This document shows, piece by piece, positions 34,741 to 43,591 of a DNA stretch of 64,000 nt. Numbering within the stretch: position 1 is the stretch's first letter; each line of letters starts with the position of its first letter. The stretch covers positions 1 through 64,000 of the forward strand of contig CAZVRW010000003.1 of assembly GCA_964630265.1 (NCBI GenBank), in the 5' to 3' direction. The notes below the pieces were generated by a model. The model worked only from the letters and a program-made list of their open reading frames with translations, searched no databases and was not told the origin of the DNA. Source of the stretch: CAZBWP01 sp964630265. Its GTDB lineage: Bacteria > Pseudomonadota > Alphaproteobacteria > Rhodospirillales > Defluviicoccaceae. The translations under genes and the position numbers were made by a program.

Positions 34741-34780
34741 TATGTAGGATAATGTAGGAAAATGTAGGATTATGTAGGAT
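34741..34780. repeat. 10-bp tandem repeat, four copies, upstream of a glycosyltransferase gene
   Basis: Four contiguous copies of (T/A)ATGTAGGA(T/A) in an AT-rich stretch between the minus-strand genes ending at 34893 and starting at 34651, followed by TTTTT. Spacing of 10 bp puts each copy on nearly the same helix face, as in an operator array. Confidence 0.9.
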
Positions 34781-34892
34781 TTTTGCCTCTCATCGGCGGC
34801 GTCGCGGATCTCCTGGTGGGTCTGTCGGCCACGCGCGCAGGCTCCAATCCCCCGGGGTGACCCTGGCACAGATACCGTGGTCGGCACGATGT

Positions 34893-36194
34893 TCAAGGGG
34901 CCGTGCCACGCCGCGCGACGATGGCGTCGAACATCGCCCGCTGCGCGCGCGTCGTCTCGCTCCAGTCGAAGGTCGCCGCATGGGCGCGCACGGCGGCCCG
35001 ATCGGGGGGATCGGCGAGCAGCGCCGCCACCGCCTCGGCGATGGCCTCGGGGCTGCGCTCCGCGAGCAGCCGGCCGGCGTCCGCAGACTCTACCGCCTCG
35101 GCGTTGCCGCCCACGTCGGAGGCGACGACCGGCGTGCCGCAAGCCATGGACTCGAGCAGGACGTTGGCGAGGCCCTCGCTCCGGGATGCCAGGACCGAAA
35201 CGTCCGCCGCCGCATAGACGGTGCAGAGGTCCGCCTGCGGCAGCCGGCCGAGAAACCGCACCCGATCGGCGACACCGAGATCGGCCGCAAGCGCCTGCAA
35301 CCCGGGCGCCGCCGGCCCGTCGCCGACGATCAGCAACGTCGCCCCGGGCAGCATGGGCAGCGCCCGGACGATCAGATCCTGCGCCTTGAGCGGAATCAGG
35401 TTGCCGACGGTGGCCAGCACCGGCGGCGCCACCCCAAGGGCCCGCCGCGCCGTCGCGCGATCGACCGGCCGGAACATCTCCAGGTCGACGCCATTGCGAA
35501 TGACGCAGATCCGCTCGGGCGCGATGCCCATGGCCACCATCTTGGTCTTGAGCGCTTCGCAGACCGAACTGATGCCGTCCGCCTCGCTCAGCGCCCAGAG
35601 GATCCAGCGACGCGGCGCCGCCAGCTCCGGAAACACGTTCACGTCGCTGCCGCGCGCCGCCAGGGTCACCGGCCGGCGCAGCGTGCGTCCGAGCAGCACC
35701 GCGGCGACGCCATCGGGGAACAGATAGTGGGAGTCGATCAGGTCGAAGTCGAAGCCGTCGGCGCGCAGGCGGCGCAGCAGCGGCAACGCGGCACGGTAGA
35801 GCAGCCACGGCGCCGGCGCCGCCCCCAGCTTCGGGATCTGCACGAAACGCGGATGGGCGACGCTGAGGCCGTGGCGCGTCTCCTGCCGCGGCACCCGCGC
35901 GTACGCGGCGTACCGCCCGAACAGGGATGCGGAGACGGGGAACCACGGCACCGGAGCGACCACGCGCACATGGATGCCGCCATCGGCGGCGAGGCGGCGG
36001 ATGCGGGTCTCGACGAAGACCCCGTGTCCCGGCTGCTCGGCGTTGGGGAACAGCGTCGAGAACGTGAGGACGCGAAGCCCCCGGTCCGGCTGCCGTCGTT
36101 CGGCCAATCCTGGGGCCTCCCTGGTGATGATGCCACCCGGCATCGCCGGGCCGTTCGACGTGTCGTTCTTGGCGGCCGAAGGCAGGTGTGGCAT
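34893..36194 (-). CDS. Glycosyltransferase family 4
   Basis: 433-aa GT-B enzyme. N-domain: RVLTFSTLFPNAEQPGHGVF, then FDFDLIDSHYLFPDGVAAVL. C-domain: VIRNGVDLEMFRPVDRA, LATVGNLIPLKAQDLIVRAL, VLASRSEGLANVLLESMACG with the E(x7)E pair, and PVVASDVGGNAEAV. The ATG at 36194 has AGGAG close upstream; this ribosome site falls at the end of a 12-bp repeat array. The much longer minus-strand frame reaching 38051 is antisense to the amidotransferase gene and is not believed. Divergent from that gene. Confidence 0.88.
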   Translation of the reverse strand: MPHLPSAAKNDTSNGPAMPGGIITREAPGLAERRQPDRGLRVLTFSTLFPNAEQPGHGVFVETRIRRLAADGGIHVRVVAPVPWFPVSASLFGRYAAYARVPRQETRHGLSVAHPRFVQIPKLGAAPAPWLLYRAALPLLRRLRADGFDFDLIDSHYLFPDGVAAVLLGRTLRRPVTLAARGSDVNVFPELAAPRRWILWALSEADGISSVCEALKTKMVAMGIAPERICVIRNGVDLEMFRPVDRATARRALGVAPPVLATVGNLIPLKAQDLIVRALPMLPGATLLIVGDGPAAPGLQALAADLGVADRVRFLGRLPQADLCTVYAAADVSVLASRSEGLANVLLESMACGTPVVASDVGGNAEAVESADAGRLLAERSPEAIAEAVAALLADPPDRAAVRAHAATFDWSETTRAQRAMFDAIVARRGTAP

Positions 36195-36200
36195 TGCACT

Positions 36201-36248
36201 CCTAAACACTTCCCTAAACACTTCCCTGAAGACTTCCCTGAAGACTTC
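36201..36248. repeat. 12-bp tandem repeat, four copies, at a glycosyltransferase start
   Basis: Two copies of CCTAAACACTTC (36201-36224) then two of CCTGAAGACTTC (36225-36248). On the minus strand each unit contains an AGGGAAG-like sequence, and the innermost merges with the AGGAG ribosome site of the gene starting at 36194. It lies in the divergent region between that gene and the amidotransferase. Confidence 0.92.
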
Positions 36249-36386
36249 GTTGAGTCGCGGTCGGAATACTCCGGGGAGACGCGGGGCCGGGCCACCCGCC
36301 ACGGCAACCAGCGACGTCAGAGAGAGCGGTTGTTGGCGGCGCCAGCCTGCCCCATGTGCCGACCATTGGTCATGAGGAACAGCATT

Positions 36387-38327
36387 ATGTGCGGTCTTGC
36401 AGGACTCGTCGACCTCCGCGGGGAGCGCCCCATCGATCGGGATCGCCTCGCCGGCATGAGCGCCCGCCTCGTACACCGCGGGCCGGACGGCGATGGCCTG
36501 CACCTCGGCCCCGGCGTCGGCCTCGCCCACCGGCGGCTGGCGATCATCGACCTCGAGGGCGGCCACCAGCCGCTGTTCAACGAGACCGGCCGCGTCTGTG
36601 TCGTCTACAACGGCGAGATCTACAACTTCCAAGAGCTGGCTCGCGAGCTGAAAGCGCGCGGCCACGTCTTCCGCACCGACTGCGACACCGAGGTGATCGT
36701 CCACGGTTGGGAGGAGTGGGGCGAGGCCTGTGTCGAGCGCTTCCGTGGGATGTTCGCCTTCGCCCTCTGGGACGACGACAGCAAGACCCTGTTCGCGGCC
36801 CGCGACCGGCTGGGCGAAAAGCCGTTCTACTACGCGGAAACGCCGGACGGTCTGTTCGTCTTCGCCTCGGAGCTGCGGGCGGTGGTGGCCGCCCTGCCCC
36901 GGCTTCCCGACCTCGACATCCACGCCGTCGAGGACTACTTCGCTTTCGGTTACGTGCCGGATCCGAAGACGATCTTCCAGGGCGTGAAGAAGCTGCCGCC
37001 GGCGACGCGGCTGATCGTGCGCCGCGGCGCCGCGGTGCCCATGCCCGTTGCCTATTGGGACGTCAGCTTCCGCACCGAGGGCGGGCGCAGCGATGCGGCG
37101 ATCGACGAGGCGCTGCGCGCGGCGCTCGACGAGGCGGTGCGGATGCGCCTGATCGCCGACGTGCCGCTCGGCGCGTTCCTCTCCGGCGGGGTCGATTCCA
37201 GCGGAATCGTCGCGCTGATGGCCAACGCCTCGCCCAAGCCGGTCACCACCTGTACCATGGCCATGGACGATCCGGCGTACGATGAGTCGCCTTTCGCCGC
37301 CGTCGTCGCCGAGCGCTACGGCACCGAGCACTTCTGCGAGGCCGTCAGTTTCGACGCCACCGGGCTGATCGACCGGCTCGCCGTCGCCTACTCGGAGCCG
37401 TTCGCCGACAGCTCGGCGATGCCGACCTATCTGGTGAGCCGCTTGGCGCGGCAGCGGGTGACGGTGGCCCTGAGCGGCGACGGCGGCGACGAGGCGTTCG
37501 CCGGCTATCGCCGTCAGGCGTTCCACTGGCGCGAGGAGCAGCTGAAGGCGCGGCTGCCGGCGGCGCTCCGCCAGCCGCTGTTCGGCGCGCTGGGGCGCCT
37601 CTATCCGAAGCTGGATTGGGCGCCGCGCTAGCTGCCCGCCAAGGCCACGTTCGAGGCCCTGGCGACCGACGCGGTGCAGGGCTACTTCCGGGCGGTGACC
37701 ATCTGTCCAACGGCGCAGCGCCGGCGACTCTATCACGCCGATTTCCGCGCCGCCCTCGGCGACTACGCGGCGGTCGAGGTGTTCTACGACCACGCCGCCC
37801 GCGCCGGCACCACCGATCCGCTGGCCCGTGCCCAGTATCTCGACATCAAGACATGGCTGCCCGGCGCCATGTTGGTCAAGGTGGACCGCGCCAGCATGGC
37901 CAATGCGCTGGAGGTGCGGCCGCCCTTGCTGGACCACCGGCTGGTGGAGCTTGCCGCCACCCTGCCGCCCGAGCAGAAGGTGGTCGGCGTCGCCGGCAAA
38001 CGGGCGCTGAAGCGGGTGCTCGAGCCGCTGGTGCCGCCGCAACTGCTGCACCGCCCGAAGATGGGCTTCTCGGTGCCGCTCGCCGCGTGGTTCCGGGGCG
38101 AGTTGCGGGCGCGCCTGGACGCCAGCCTCGACGAATCACCGTTGACCGAATGCGGGCTGTTCGACGTCGCCGCCTTGCGGCGGCTGGCCGATGAGCATGC
38201 CCGCGGCGTCCGCGATCACAATCGCGTCCTGTGGTCGCTGCTGATGTTCGATGCCTTCCTGCGCCGGCCGTGGCTCGACGCCGACACGACGCCGCGGCGC
38301 GACCGCGCCGACCGGGCGGCGGCCTGA
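36387..38327 (+). pseudogene. Exosortase A-type asparagine synthase-like amidotransferase, interrupted by amber codon
   Basis: Class II glutamine amidotransferase plus asparagine synthase domain. Begins MCGLAGLVDLRGERPIDRDR, with the nucleophile Cys2, and matches the exosortase-A-system amidotransferase 1 family (TIGR03108). Glutaminase part: HRGPDGDGLHLGPGVG, NGEIYNFQEL; synthetase PP-loop: GAFLSGGVDSSGIVAL and LSGDGGDEAFAGY. Codon 415 is TAG (37629-37631), after LYPKLDWAPR; the same frame continues with LPAKATFEAL through DRASMANALEVRPPLLDH to 38327, 646 residues in all. Only one codon is wrong, so this is a recent nonsense mutation, a sequencing error or readthrough. GAGGAAC precedes the ATG. 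Confidence 0.85.
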
Positions 38328-38341
38328 CCGGACGCGGGGCG

Positions 38342-40309
38342 GTGTTCGAATTCGACCAGTTCGAGGCGCGGCTCTGGGCCGGCGACACGACGGGCGACGC
38401 GACGGGCGACGCCACGGTCGATGCAACGGGTCTAGTGACGGGTGATGCGGCGAATTCCGCGCCGCCGGCGGCGCTGGCGTTCCTGTGGTGGTCGGAGCAC
38501 TGCATCGAATGTGCCGAGCCCGAATGCTACACCAGCTGCGCGCTCTATCAGCGGCGCCCGGACGGCCGCTGCCGGCGCTTCGCCTGGGGTATCCGCCCAG
38601 CCCCGGCGGCCGCGTCGTACCGGGGTGTCGCCGCCGACGTCGCCTTCAAGACCTGGGGCAAGCTGGAGACCCACGGTAACGCCTGGCTGGAGCCGGCGGC
38701 GACGGTGCTGCGGCGCGAACGGCTGCTTGCCGGCGGCGCGCGGGCGTGGTCGGCGCCGGCCGCCGAGGACGCAGCCCTGACGCGCGATCCCGAGGGGCGG
38801 CCGCTGCCGCCGGCACCGCGCCGCATCGTCAAGCGGCTGCACGCCCGCTGGTTGCGGGGGGAGGCCGCGCCGGCGTTCCGCCCCGAGCATTTCCGCGTCG
38901 ACGTGCACAATCCCGGCGCCGCCGCGGTGGCCTTGCAGGTCTCCATGCGCATCGCCGACGCAACCCCCGACGGCCCCCCGCCGTTTCTGACGTCGCTGAC
39001 GCTGCCGCCGGGGCGGAGTTGCCACACCATCGCCGCGCCGCTCTTCGCCCCGATCCTCGACGCCCGGCGGCCGTTCAAGATCGCGGTGATGCCGGCGGGC
39101 GACGCGACGGCGCGGCTGATCTTCCTCGGGCTCGACCTGGTCGGCGCACCGGCGCCGGTACGGCCGCCGGCCGCACCGCCGATCAAATGCGTGGTCTTCG
39201 ACCTGGACGGCACGGTGTGGGACGGCGTGCTGGTGGAAGGTGGCGACACCCGGCCGCGGGCCGCCATGCTGGCGCTGATCCAGGCGCTGGACGCCCGCGG
39301 CATCCTGGTCAGCGTCGCCAGCAAGAACGATCCCGCCGCGGCACTCGCCGGCCTCCGCGCCGGCGGTCTCGCCGACTACGTGCTGCATCCACAGATCGGC
39401 TGGGGGCCGAAGAGCCGGGGCCTGCGCGCCATCGCCGAGAGCCTGAACATCGGCATCGACAGCCTCGCCTTCGTCGACGACAGTCCGTTCGAACGGGCCG
39501 AGGTGGCGGCGGCGTTGCCCGAGGTGCGCTGCGTTGCCGCCGAGGATGCGCCGACGCTGCTCGACGACCCGCGGTGCGCCGGCAGCGCCGGTGCCGACGC
39601 CCGCCAGCGCCGCGCCTATTATCGCACCGAGGCGAGCCGGCGCGACGCCGCCGCCGCGTGGGCCGAGGATCATCTTGGTTTTCTGAAGAGTTGTGCGCTA
39701 GTCTTGCACATTGATGACTACCAGGACGCCGACTTCGAGCGCGTCGTCGACTTGGTACAGCGGACCAACCAGCTGAATTTCTCCGGCGCGAAGTACACGC
39801 GAGACCAGGTCGCGACGGCGCTCGACGACGACGGATTGCGGGTCCTCGTGCTGCGATGCCAGGATCGCTTCGGCGACTACGGAACGGTGGGCGTGGTCCT
39901 GGTGCAGCGGACAGGACGGGTGCTGCGGATTGAGGACATGATGATCTCGTGCCGGGTGCAGGGACGCCGCATCGAGCAGGCGGTGTTCGCCCATCTCGCC
40001 GCCACTGCCGCGGCGAAGACGCCCGACGGAACACCGGACAAAGCGCTCGACGCGCTGTGGATCCGCTTCCGGCCGACCGGCCGCAACGCTCCGGCGGCGC
40101 GCCTGCTCGACGAGCTTGGCTTCACCGCGGACGGCGACGGCCAAATGCTGCGGTTGGCCGGACGCCCGCTGGCGTGTGACGTCGTCCGCATCGCCGGTGC
40201 CGAAGCTAGCCAAAGCGGCGGCGGAAGCTGCGGTGGCGGCGCAGACGGGGTGCGCGACAACCACGACACCCCCGACGCCGGCGTCGGCATGCCGCCTTAC
40301 CGCGGCTGA
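38342..40309 (+). CDS. FkbH-like HAD-IIIC protein with cysteine-rich N-terminus
   Basis: 655 aa from the GTG at 38342, the first usable start after the amidotransferase stop; the start is uncertain. Parts: a repeat of DxTG units (residues 15-34); a cysteine cluster C54-x2-C57-x4-C62-x3-C66-x10-C77 (HCIECAEPECYTSC); a beta-rich domain (180-270); the HAD-IIIC domain with DLDGTVWDG (D287, D289) and SVASKNDPAAAL; and a C-terminal GNAT-like region (RFGDYGTVGVVLVQRTGR). FkbH domains load a glyceryl group from 1,3-bisphosphoglycerate onto a carrier protein. Here probably glycan decoration. The cysteine cluster is not part of ordinary FkbH. Confidence 0.82.
   Translation: MFEFDQFEARLWAGDTTGDATGDATVDATGLVTGDAANSAPPAALAFLWWSEHCIECAEPECYTSCALYQRRPDGRCRRFAWGIRPAPAAASYRGVAADVAFKTWGKLETHGNAWLEPAATVLRRERLLAGGARAWSAPAAEDAALTRDPEGRPLPPAPRRIVKRLHARWLRGEAAPAFRPEHFRVDVHNPGAAAVALQVSMRIADATPDGPPPFLTSLTLPPGRSCHTIAAPLFAPILDARRPFKIAVMPAGDATARLIFLGLDLVGAPAPVRPPAAPPIKCVVFDLDGTVWDGVLVEGGDTRPRAAMLALIQALDARGILVSVASKNDPAAALAGLRAGGLADYVLHPQIGWGPKSRGLRAIAESLNIGIDSLAFVDDSPFERAEVAAALPEVRCVAAEDAPTLLDDPRCAGSAGADARQRRAYYRTEASRRDAAAAWAEDHLGFLKSCALVLHIDDYQDADFERVVDLVQRTNQLNFSGAKYTRDQVATALDDDGLRVLVLRCQDRFGDYGTVGVVLVQRTGRVLRIEDMMISCRVQGRRIEQAVFAHLAATAAAKTPDGTPDKALDALWIRFRPTGRNAPAARLLDELGFTADGDGQMLRLAGRPLACDVVRIAGAEASQSGGGSCGGGADGVRDNHDTPDAGVGMPPYRG
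38384..38443. repeat. 12-bp tandem repeat, five copies, inside the FkbH-like gene
   Basis: Five diverged 12-bp units of type GACGCGACGGGC from 38384, encoding (D/L)(A/T/V)T(G/V) tetrapeptides near the N-terminus of the FkbH-like protein. Confidence 0.85.
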
Positions 40310-40362
40310 GCCGCGGGCCGGCGAACGACGACGCGGCAGGCAGCGGGGAACAGACGCCGGCA

Positions 40363-42987
40363 ATGGAATCCACTTTCTTCAAGTTCATTTGGAAGCACAC
40401 GTGGCGGAATCAGCTCTACCTGCTGCTTCTGACCTGCGCGATGTTTCCGTTTTTATATTATTCGTTGGAGCTGCCGAAACTCATTGTCAACAAGGCGATT
40501 GGTGGCGAGGACGCCTTGTTCCCGATGCAATTGTTCGGTGTGGAATTCAACAAGATCGAATACCTTCTGCTTTTATGCTTCGTTTTCTTGTTGATGGTGC
40601 TCATCCGCTTCGGGCTGCGCTTTTACGTCAACGTCTACAAGGGGCGGCTGGGCGAGCGGATGCTGCGGCGGCTCCGCTACCTCCTGTTCGAGCGCGTTCT
40701 GCGCTTTCCGTTGCCGCACTTCCGGCGCGCCTCGCAGGGCGAGATCATCGCCATGATCACCGCCGAGGTGGAGCCGATCGGCGGCTTCGTCGGCGAGGCG
40801 GTGGCAACGCCGGCGTTCGAAGGCGGCACGATGTTGACCATCCTGGCGTTCATGTTCATCCAGGATCCGATGCTCGGGCTTGCCGCCATCGCGCTGATGC
40901 CGGTGCAGGCCTACCTGATCCCGAAGCTGCAGGCGCAGGTCAATGCGCTGGCCAAGCAGCGGGTGCGCACGGTGCGCAAGCTCTCGGAACGGGTCGGCGA
41001 GGTGGTCAGCGGCATCGAGAACGTGCACGCCAACGACACGGCGGAACTGGAACGCGCCGACATCGCCCGCTGGCTCGGCACCATTTACGGCATTCGCTTC
41101 CGTATCTACAAAAAGAAATTCTTCATCAAGTTCCTCAATAACTTCTTGGGGCAGGTCACACCGTTCTTCTTCTTTTCGCTCGGCGGCTACCTGGTCATCA
41201 AGGGCGACCTGACCTTCGGCGCGCTGGTCGCCGTGCTCGCCGCCTACAAGGACCTGACGGCCCCCTGGAAGGAGTTGCTGAGATGGTACCAGATGCGCGA
41301 AGACACGCGCATCAAGTACGAGCAGTTGATCGAGCAGTTCGACCCCCCCGGCATGCTGCCGGAAGCCTTGCAGGCGATACCCGAGGGGCCGGTGCCGCAC
41401 CTGGCCGGCACCGTGTCGCTCAGCAACGTCAGCCTCGAAGAGGAGGCCGGCATCCGCCTCGTCGACGGGATCACGCTCCGCTTCGAGTTGGGCGATCGGG
41501 TCGCTCTGGTCGGCCGCGAGGGCTCCGGCAATAGCGCGCTGGCGAAGCTGCTGGCTCGGCTGCTGCTGCCGACCCACGGCACCATTCGTATCGGCGAACA
41601 CGATCTGTCGACCCTGCCGGAAGCGGTCACCGGCCGGCGCATCGGCTACCTCAGCCAAGCCAGCGCGCTGTTCCAGGGAACCATCGGCGACAACCTGTTC
41701 TATCCGCTGAAGCATCAGCCGTTGCACGCGCCCCACGGCAACGCCGAGGCGGAAGCAGCCTACGAGCGCTTCCGTCGCGAGGCGGCGGAATCGGGCAACA
41801 CGACCAGCGACGTCAATGCCGACTGGATCGACTATGAAGCCGCCGGCGCCAACGACGCAGCCGCCCTGCTGGACAGCGCCGCACGGGCGCTGGAACGTGC
41901 CGACCTGGCCCAGGACGTGTTCGGCTTCGGGCTGCAGGGCACCATCAATCCGGCGACCCAGGAGGAGCTTGCCGTCAGCATCCTGGAAGCGCGCCGGCGT
42001 CTGGGTGACCGGCTCACCGAGAAGCCCTATCGCGGTCTGGTCGAACCGTTCGATGCGGACCGCTTCAACCAGAACATGTCGGTGGCCGAAAACATCCTGT
42101 TCGGCACGCCCATCGGTCGCGAGTTCGACCTCGAGCATATCGCCGAGAACCCGTACATGCTGCAGGTGCTCGATCGCGTCGGTCTGCGCGACACCTTCCT
42201 GGACATGGGCTTGCAGATCGCCAAGATCATGCTGGAGCTGTTCCAGGATCTACAGGCCGGCGACGACCTGTTCCAACGGTTCAGCTTCATCAGTTTCGAT
42301 CTGTTACAGGACTACCAAGCCGCCGTGCGCCGCGCCGACGCCGGCGGCCTCGGCCCGTTGAGCGACGCCGACCGAACGCTCTTCCTGTCGCTGCCCTTCA
42401 AGGCGATCCCGGCGCGCCACCGCCTCGGCCTGTTGACGGAGGACATCGAACGGCGGCTGCTGGAAGCGCGCCGCGTCTTCGCCAGCGACCTGCCGGAACA
42501 TCTCCAGGGCGCCGTCGCCTTCTTCCATCGCGACAGCTACACACCACCGGCCAGCGTGCTCGACAACATCCTGTTCGGACGCCTGGTCTATGGCCGCCAG
42601 CAAGCCTCGGGACGGGTCCGCGCCCTGATCGGCGAGGTGATTGACGACTTGGGCCTGAGACGCCGGCTGATCGGCATCGGGCTCGCACACGCGGTCGGGA
42701 TCGGCGGCAGTCGATTGTCGGCGGTGCAGCGCCAGAAGCTGGCAATCGCCCGGACCCTGCTGAAACGGCCGGACCTGCTGATCCTCGACTACGCGCTGGC
42801 GGCCCTTGACCCGGCCAGCCAGGCGACGATCATGGCGAATATTCTCGGTGGTCTCGACGGGGCCGGATTAATATGGGTGATGAACGACGCGTCGGAGGCG
42901 GTCGGCTTCGACCGCATCGTCGTGTTGGAACAGGGTCGCGTCGTCGAGCAGAAAACCGGCGCGACCGCGACCGCCGCGGTCGGGTGA
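40363..42987 (+). CDS. ABC exporter-like fusion with a degenerate, internally expanded ATPase domain
   Basis: 874 aa. A type IV exporter membrane domain (about residues 1-320, several hydrophobic segments) leads to an ATPase domain (from about 347). Walker A is GREGSGNS (384-391) with Asn390 for the Lys. The Q-loop Gln is 432. The signature is LSAVQRQ (785-791). Walker B ILDY has Tyr810 for the catalytic Glu, and Asn841 takes the H-loop His position. Q-loop to signature spans about 350 residues, versus roughly 75 normally, and contains three NxLF-type segments: TIGDNLFYP (440), SVAENILFG (573), SVLDNILFG (731). Substrate unknown. A cNMP-binding gene follows. Confidence 0.85.
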   Translation: MESTFFKFIWKHTWRNQLYLLLLTCAMFPFLYYSLELPKLIVNKAIGGEDALFPMQLFGVEFNKIEYLLLLCFVFLLMVLIRFGLRFYVNVYKGRLGERMLRRLRYLLFERVLRFPLPHFRRASQGEIIAMITAEVEPIGGFVGEAVATPAFEGGTMLTILAFMFIQDPMLGLAAIALMPVQAYLIPKLQAQVNALAKQRVRTVRKLSERVGEVVSGIENVHANDTAELERADIARWLGTIYGIRFRIYKKKFFIKFLNNFLGQVTPFFFFSLGGYLVIKGDLTFGALVAVLAAYKDLTAPWKELLRWYQMREDTRIKYEQLIEQFDPPGMLPEALQAIPEGPVPHLAGTVSLSNVSLEEEAGIRLVDGITLRFELGDRVALVGREGSGNSALAKLLARLLLPTHGTIRIGEHDLSTLPEAVTGRRIGYLSQASALFQGTIGDNLFYPLKHQPLHAPHGNAEAEAAYERFRREAAESGNTTSDVNADWIDYEAAGANDAAALLDSAARALERADLAQDVFGFGLQGTINPATQEELAVSILEARRRLGDRLTEKPYRGLVEPFDADRFNQNMSVAENILFGTPIGREFDLEHIAENPYMLQVLDRVGLRDTFLDMGLQIAKIMLELFQDLQAGDDLFQRFSFISFDLLQDYQAAVRRADAGGLGPLSDADRTLFLSLPFKAIPARHRLGLLTEDIERRLLEARRVFASDLPEHLQGAVAFFHRDSYTPPASVLDNILFGRLVYGRQQASGRVRALIGEVIDDLGLRRRLIGIGLAHAVGIGGSRLSAVQRQKLAIARTLLKRPDLLILDYALAALDPASQATIMANILGGLDGAGLIWVMNDASEAVGFDRIVVLEQGRVVEQKTGATATAAVG

Positions 42988-43044
42988 GGCGAGAGCGATG
43001 ATCAGCGGAACTGCGGCGATCGCCGAAAGCGAAGGGGACGACGG

Positions 43045-43527
43045 GTGCAATACGGCGACGCCATAGCCGTCCTGCGCGGCATGCCCTTGTTCAACAAGCT
43101 CGACACGACCAAGCTGAAGCTGCTGGCGTTCTCGTCGAGCTACCTGACCTTCGATGCGGGCGAGGACCTGTTCAGCGAAGGGGAAGTGGCCGACGGCGCC
43201 TATCTGATCGAAGCGGGGCACGTGGAGATCGTCTCCGGTCCGCCCGACGCCGAGGTCCGGGTCGGCACCCTCGGCCCGCACGACCTGGTCGGCGAGATGG
43301 CGATCCTGATGAACCAGCCGCGCACCGCCACGGTGCGCGCCCTGGAACCGGTCAAGGTGTTGAAGATCGAGGGCGAGCTGTTCCTGCGCCTGGTCACCGA
43401 GAATCCCGAGACCGCCCTCGCGGTGATGCGCTCGTTGAGCGAGCGTCTCGCCCACATCACCGAACGCTATCGCGATTTGGAGCGGCAGTGCGGCGCCGTC
43501 TCGCCCCGCGACCCCTCCACCCTTTGA
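43045..43527 (+). CDS. Stand-alone cyclic-nucleotide-binding domain protein
   Basis: 160 aa, GTG start at 43045 with AAGGGGA upstream. One cNMP-binding domain (about residues 10-130): FSEGEVADGAYLIEAGHVEI and the phosphate-binding cassette region GEMAILMNQPRTATVRA with the conserved Glu and Arg. There is no HTH after it, so it is not a Crp-type transcription factor; the C-terminal helix (MRSLSERLAHITERYRDLER) could mediate dimerisation. It is 57 bases after the ABC exporter gene, so it may regulate that protein allosterically. Ligand (cAMP, cGMP or other) unknown. Confidence 0.88.
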   Translation: MQYGDAIAVLRGMPLFNKLDTTKLKLLAFSSSYLTFDAGEDLFSEGEVADGAYLIEAGHVEIVSGPPDAEVRVGTLGPHDLVGEMAILMNQPRTATVRALEPVKVLKIEGELFLRLVTENPETALAVMRSLSERLAHITERYRDLERQCGAVSPRDPSTL

Positions 43528-43591
43528 CGGCAACGGCAACGGCGTGGCGCGGGTGCCGGGTTGGGAGGCGCGGCTCCGGCCGTCGGCCGGA

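Noticed and set aside
34857..36386. A plus-strand frame extending the amidotransferase upstream by 510 codons
   Set aside because: It is antisense to the glycosyltransferase and low-complexity; the family start MCG with Cys2 at 36387 is unambiguous.
34893..38051. A 1052-codon minus-strand open frame
   Set aside because: Its C-terminal 433 residues are the glycosyltransferase, but the rest is antisense to the amidotransferase gene, has no recognisable protein, and arises from high GC codon use on the other strand.
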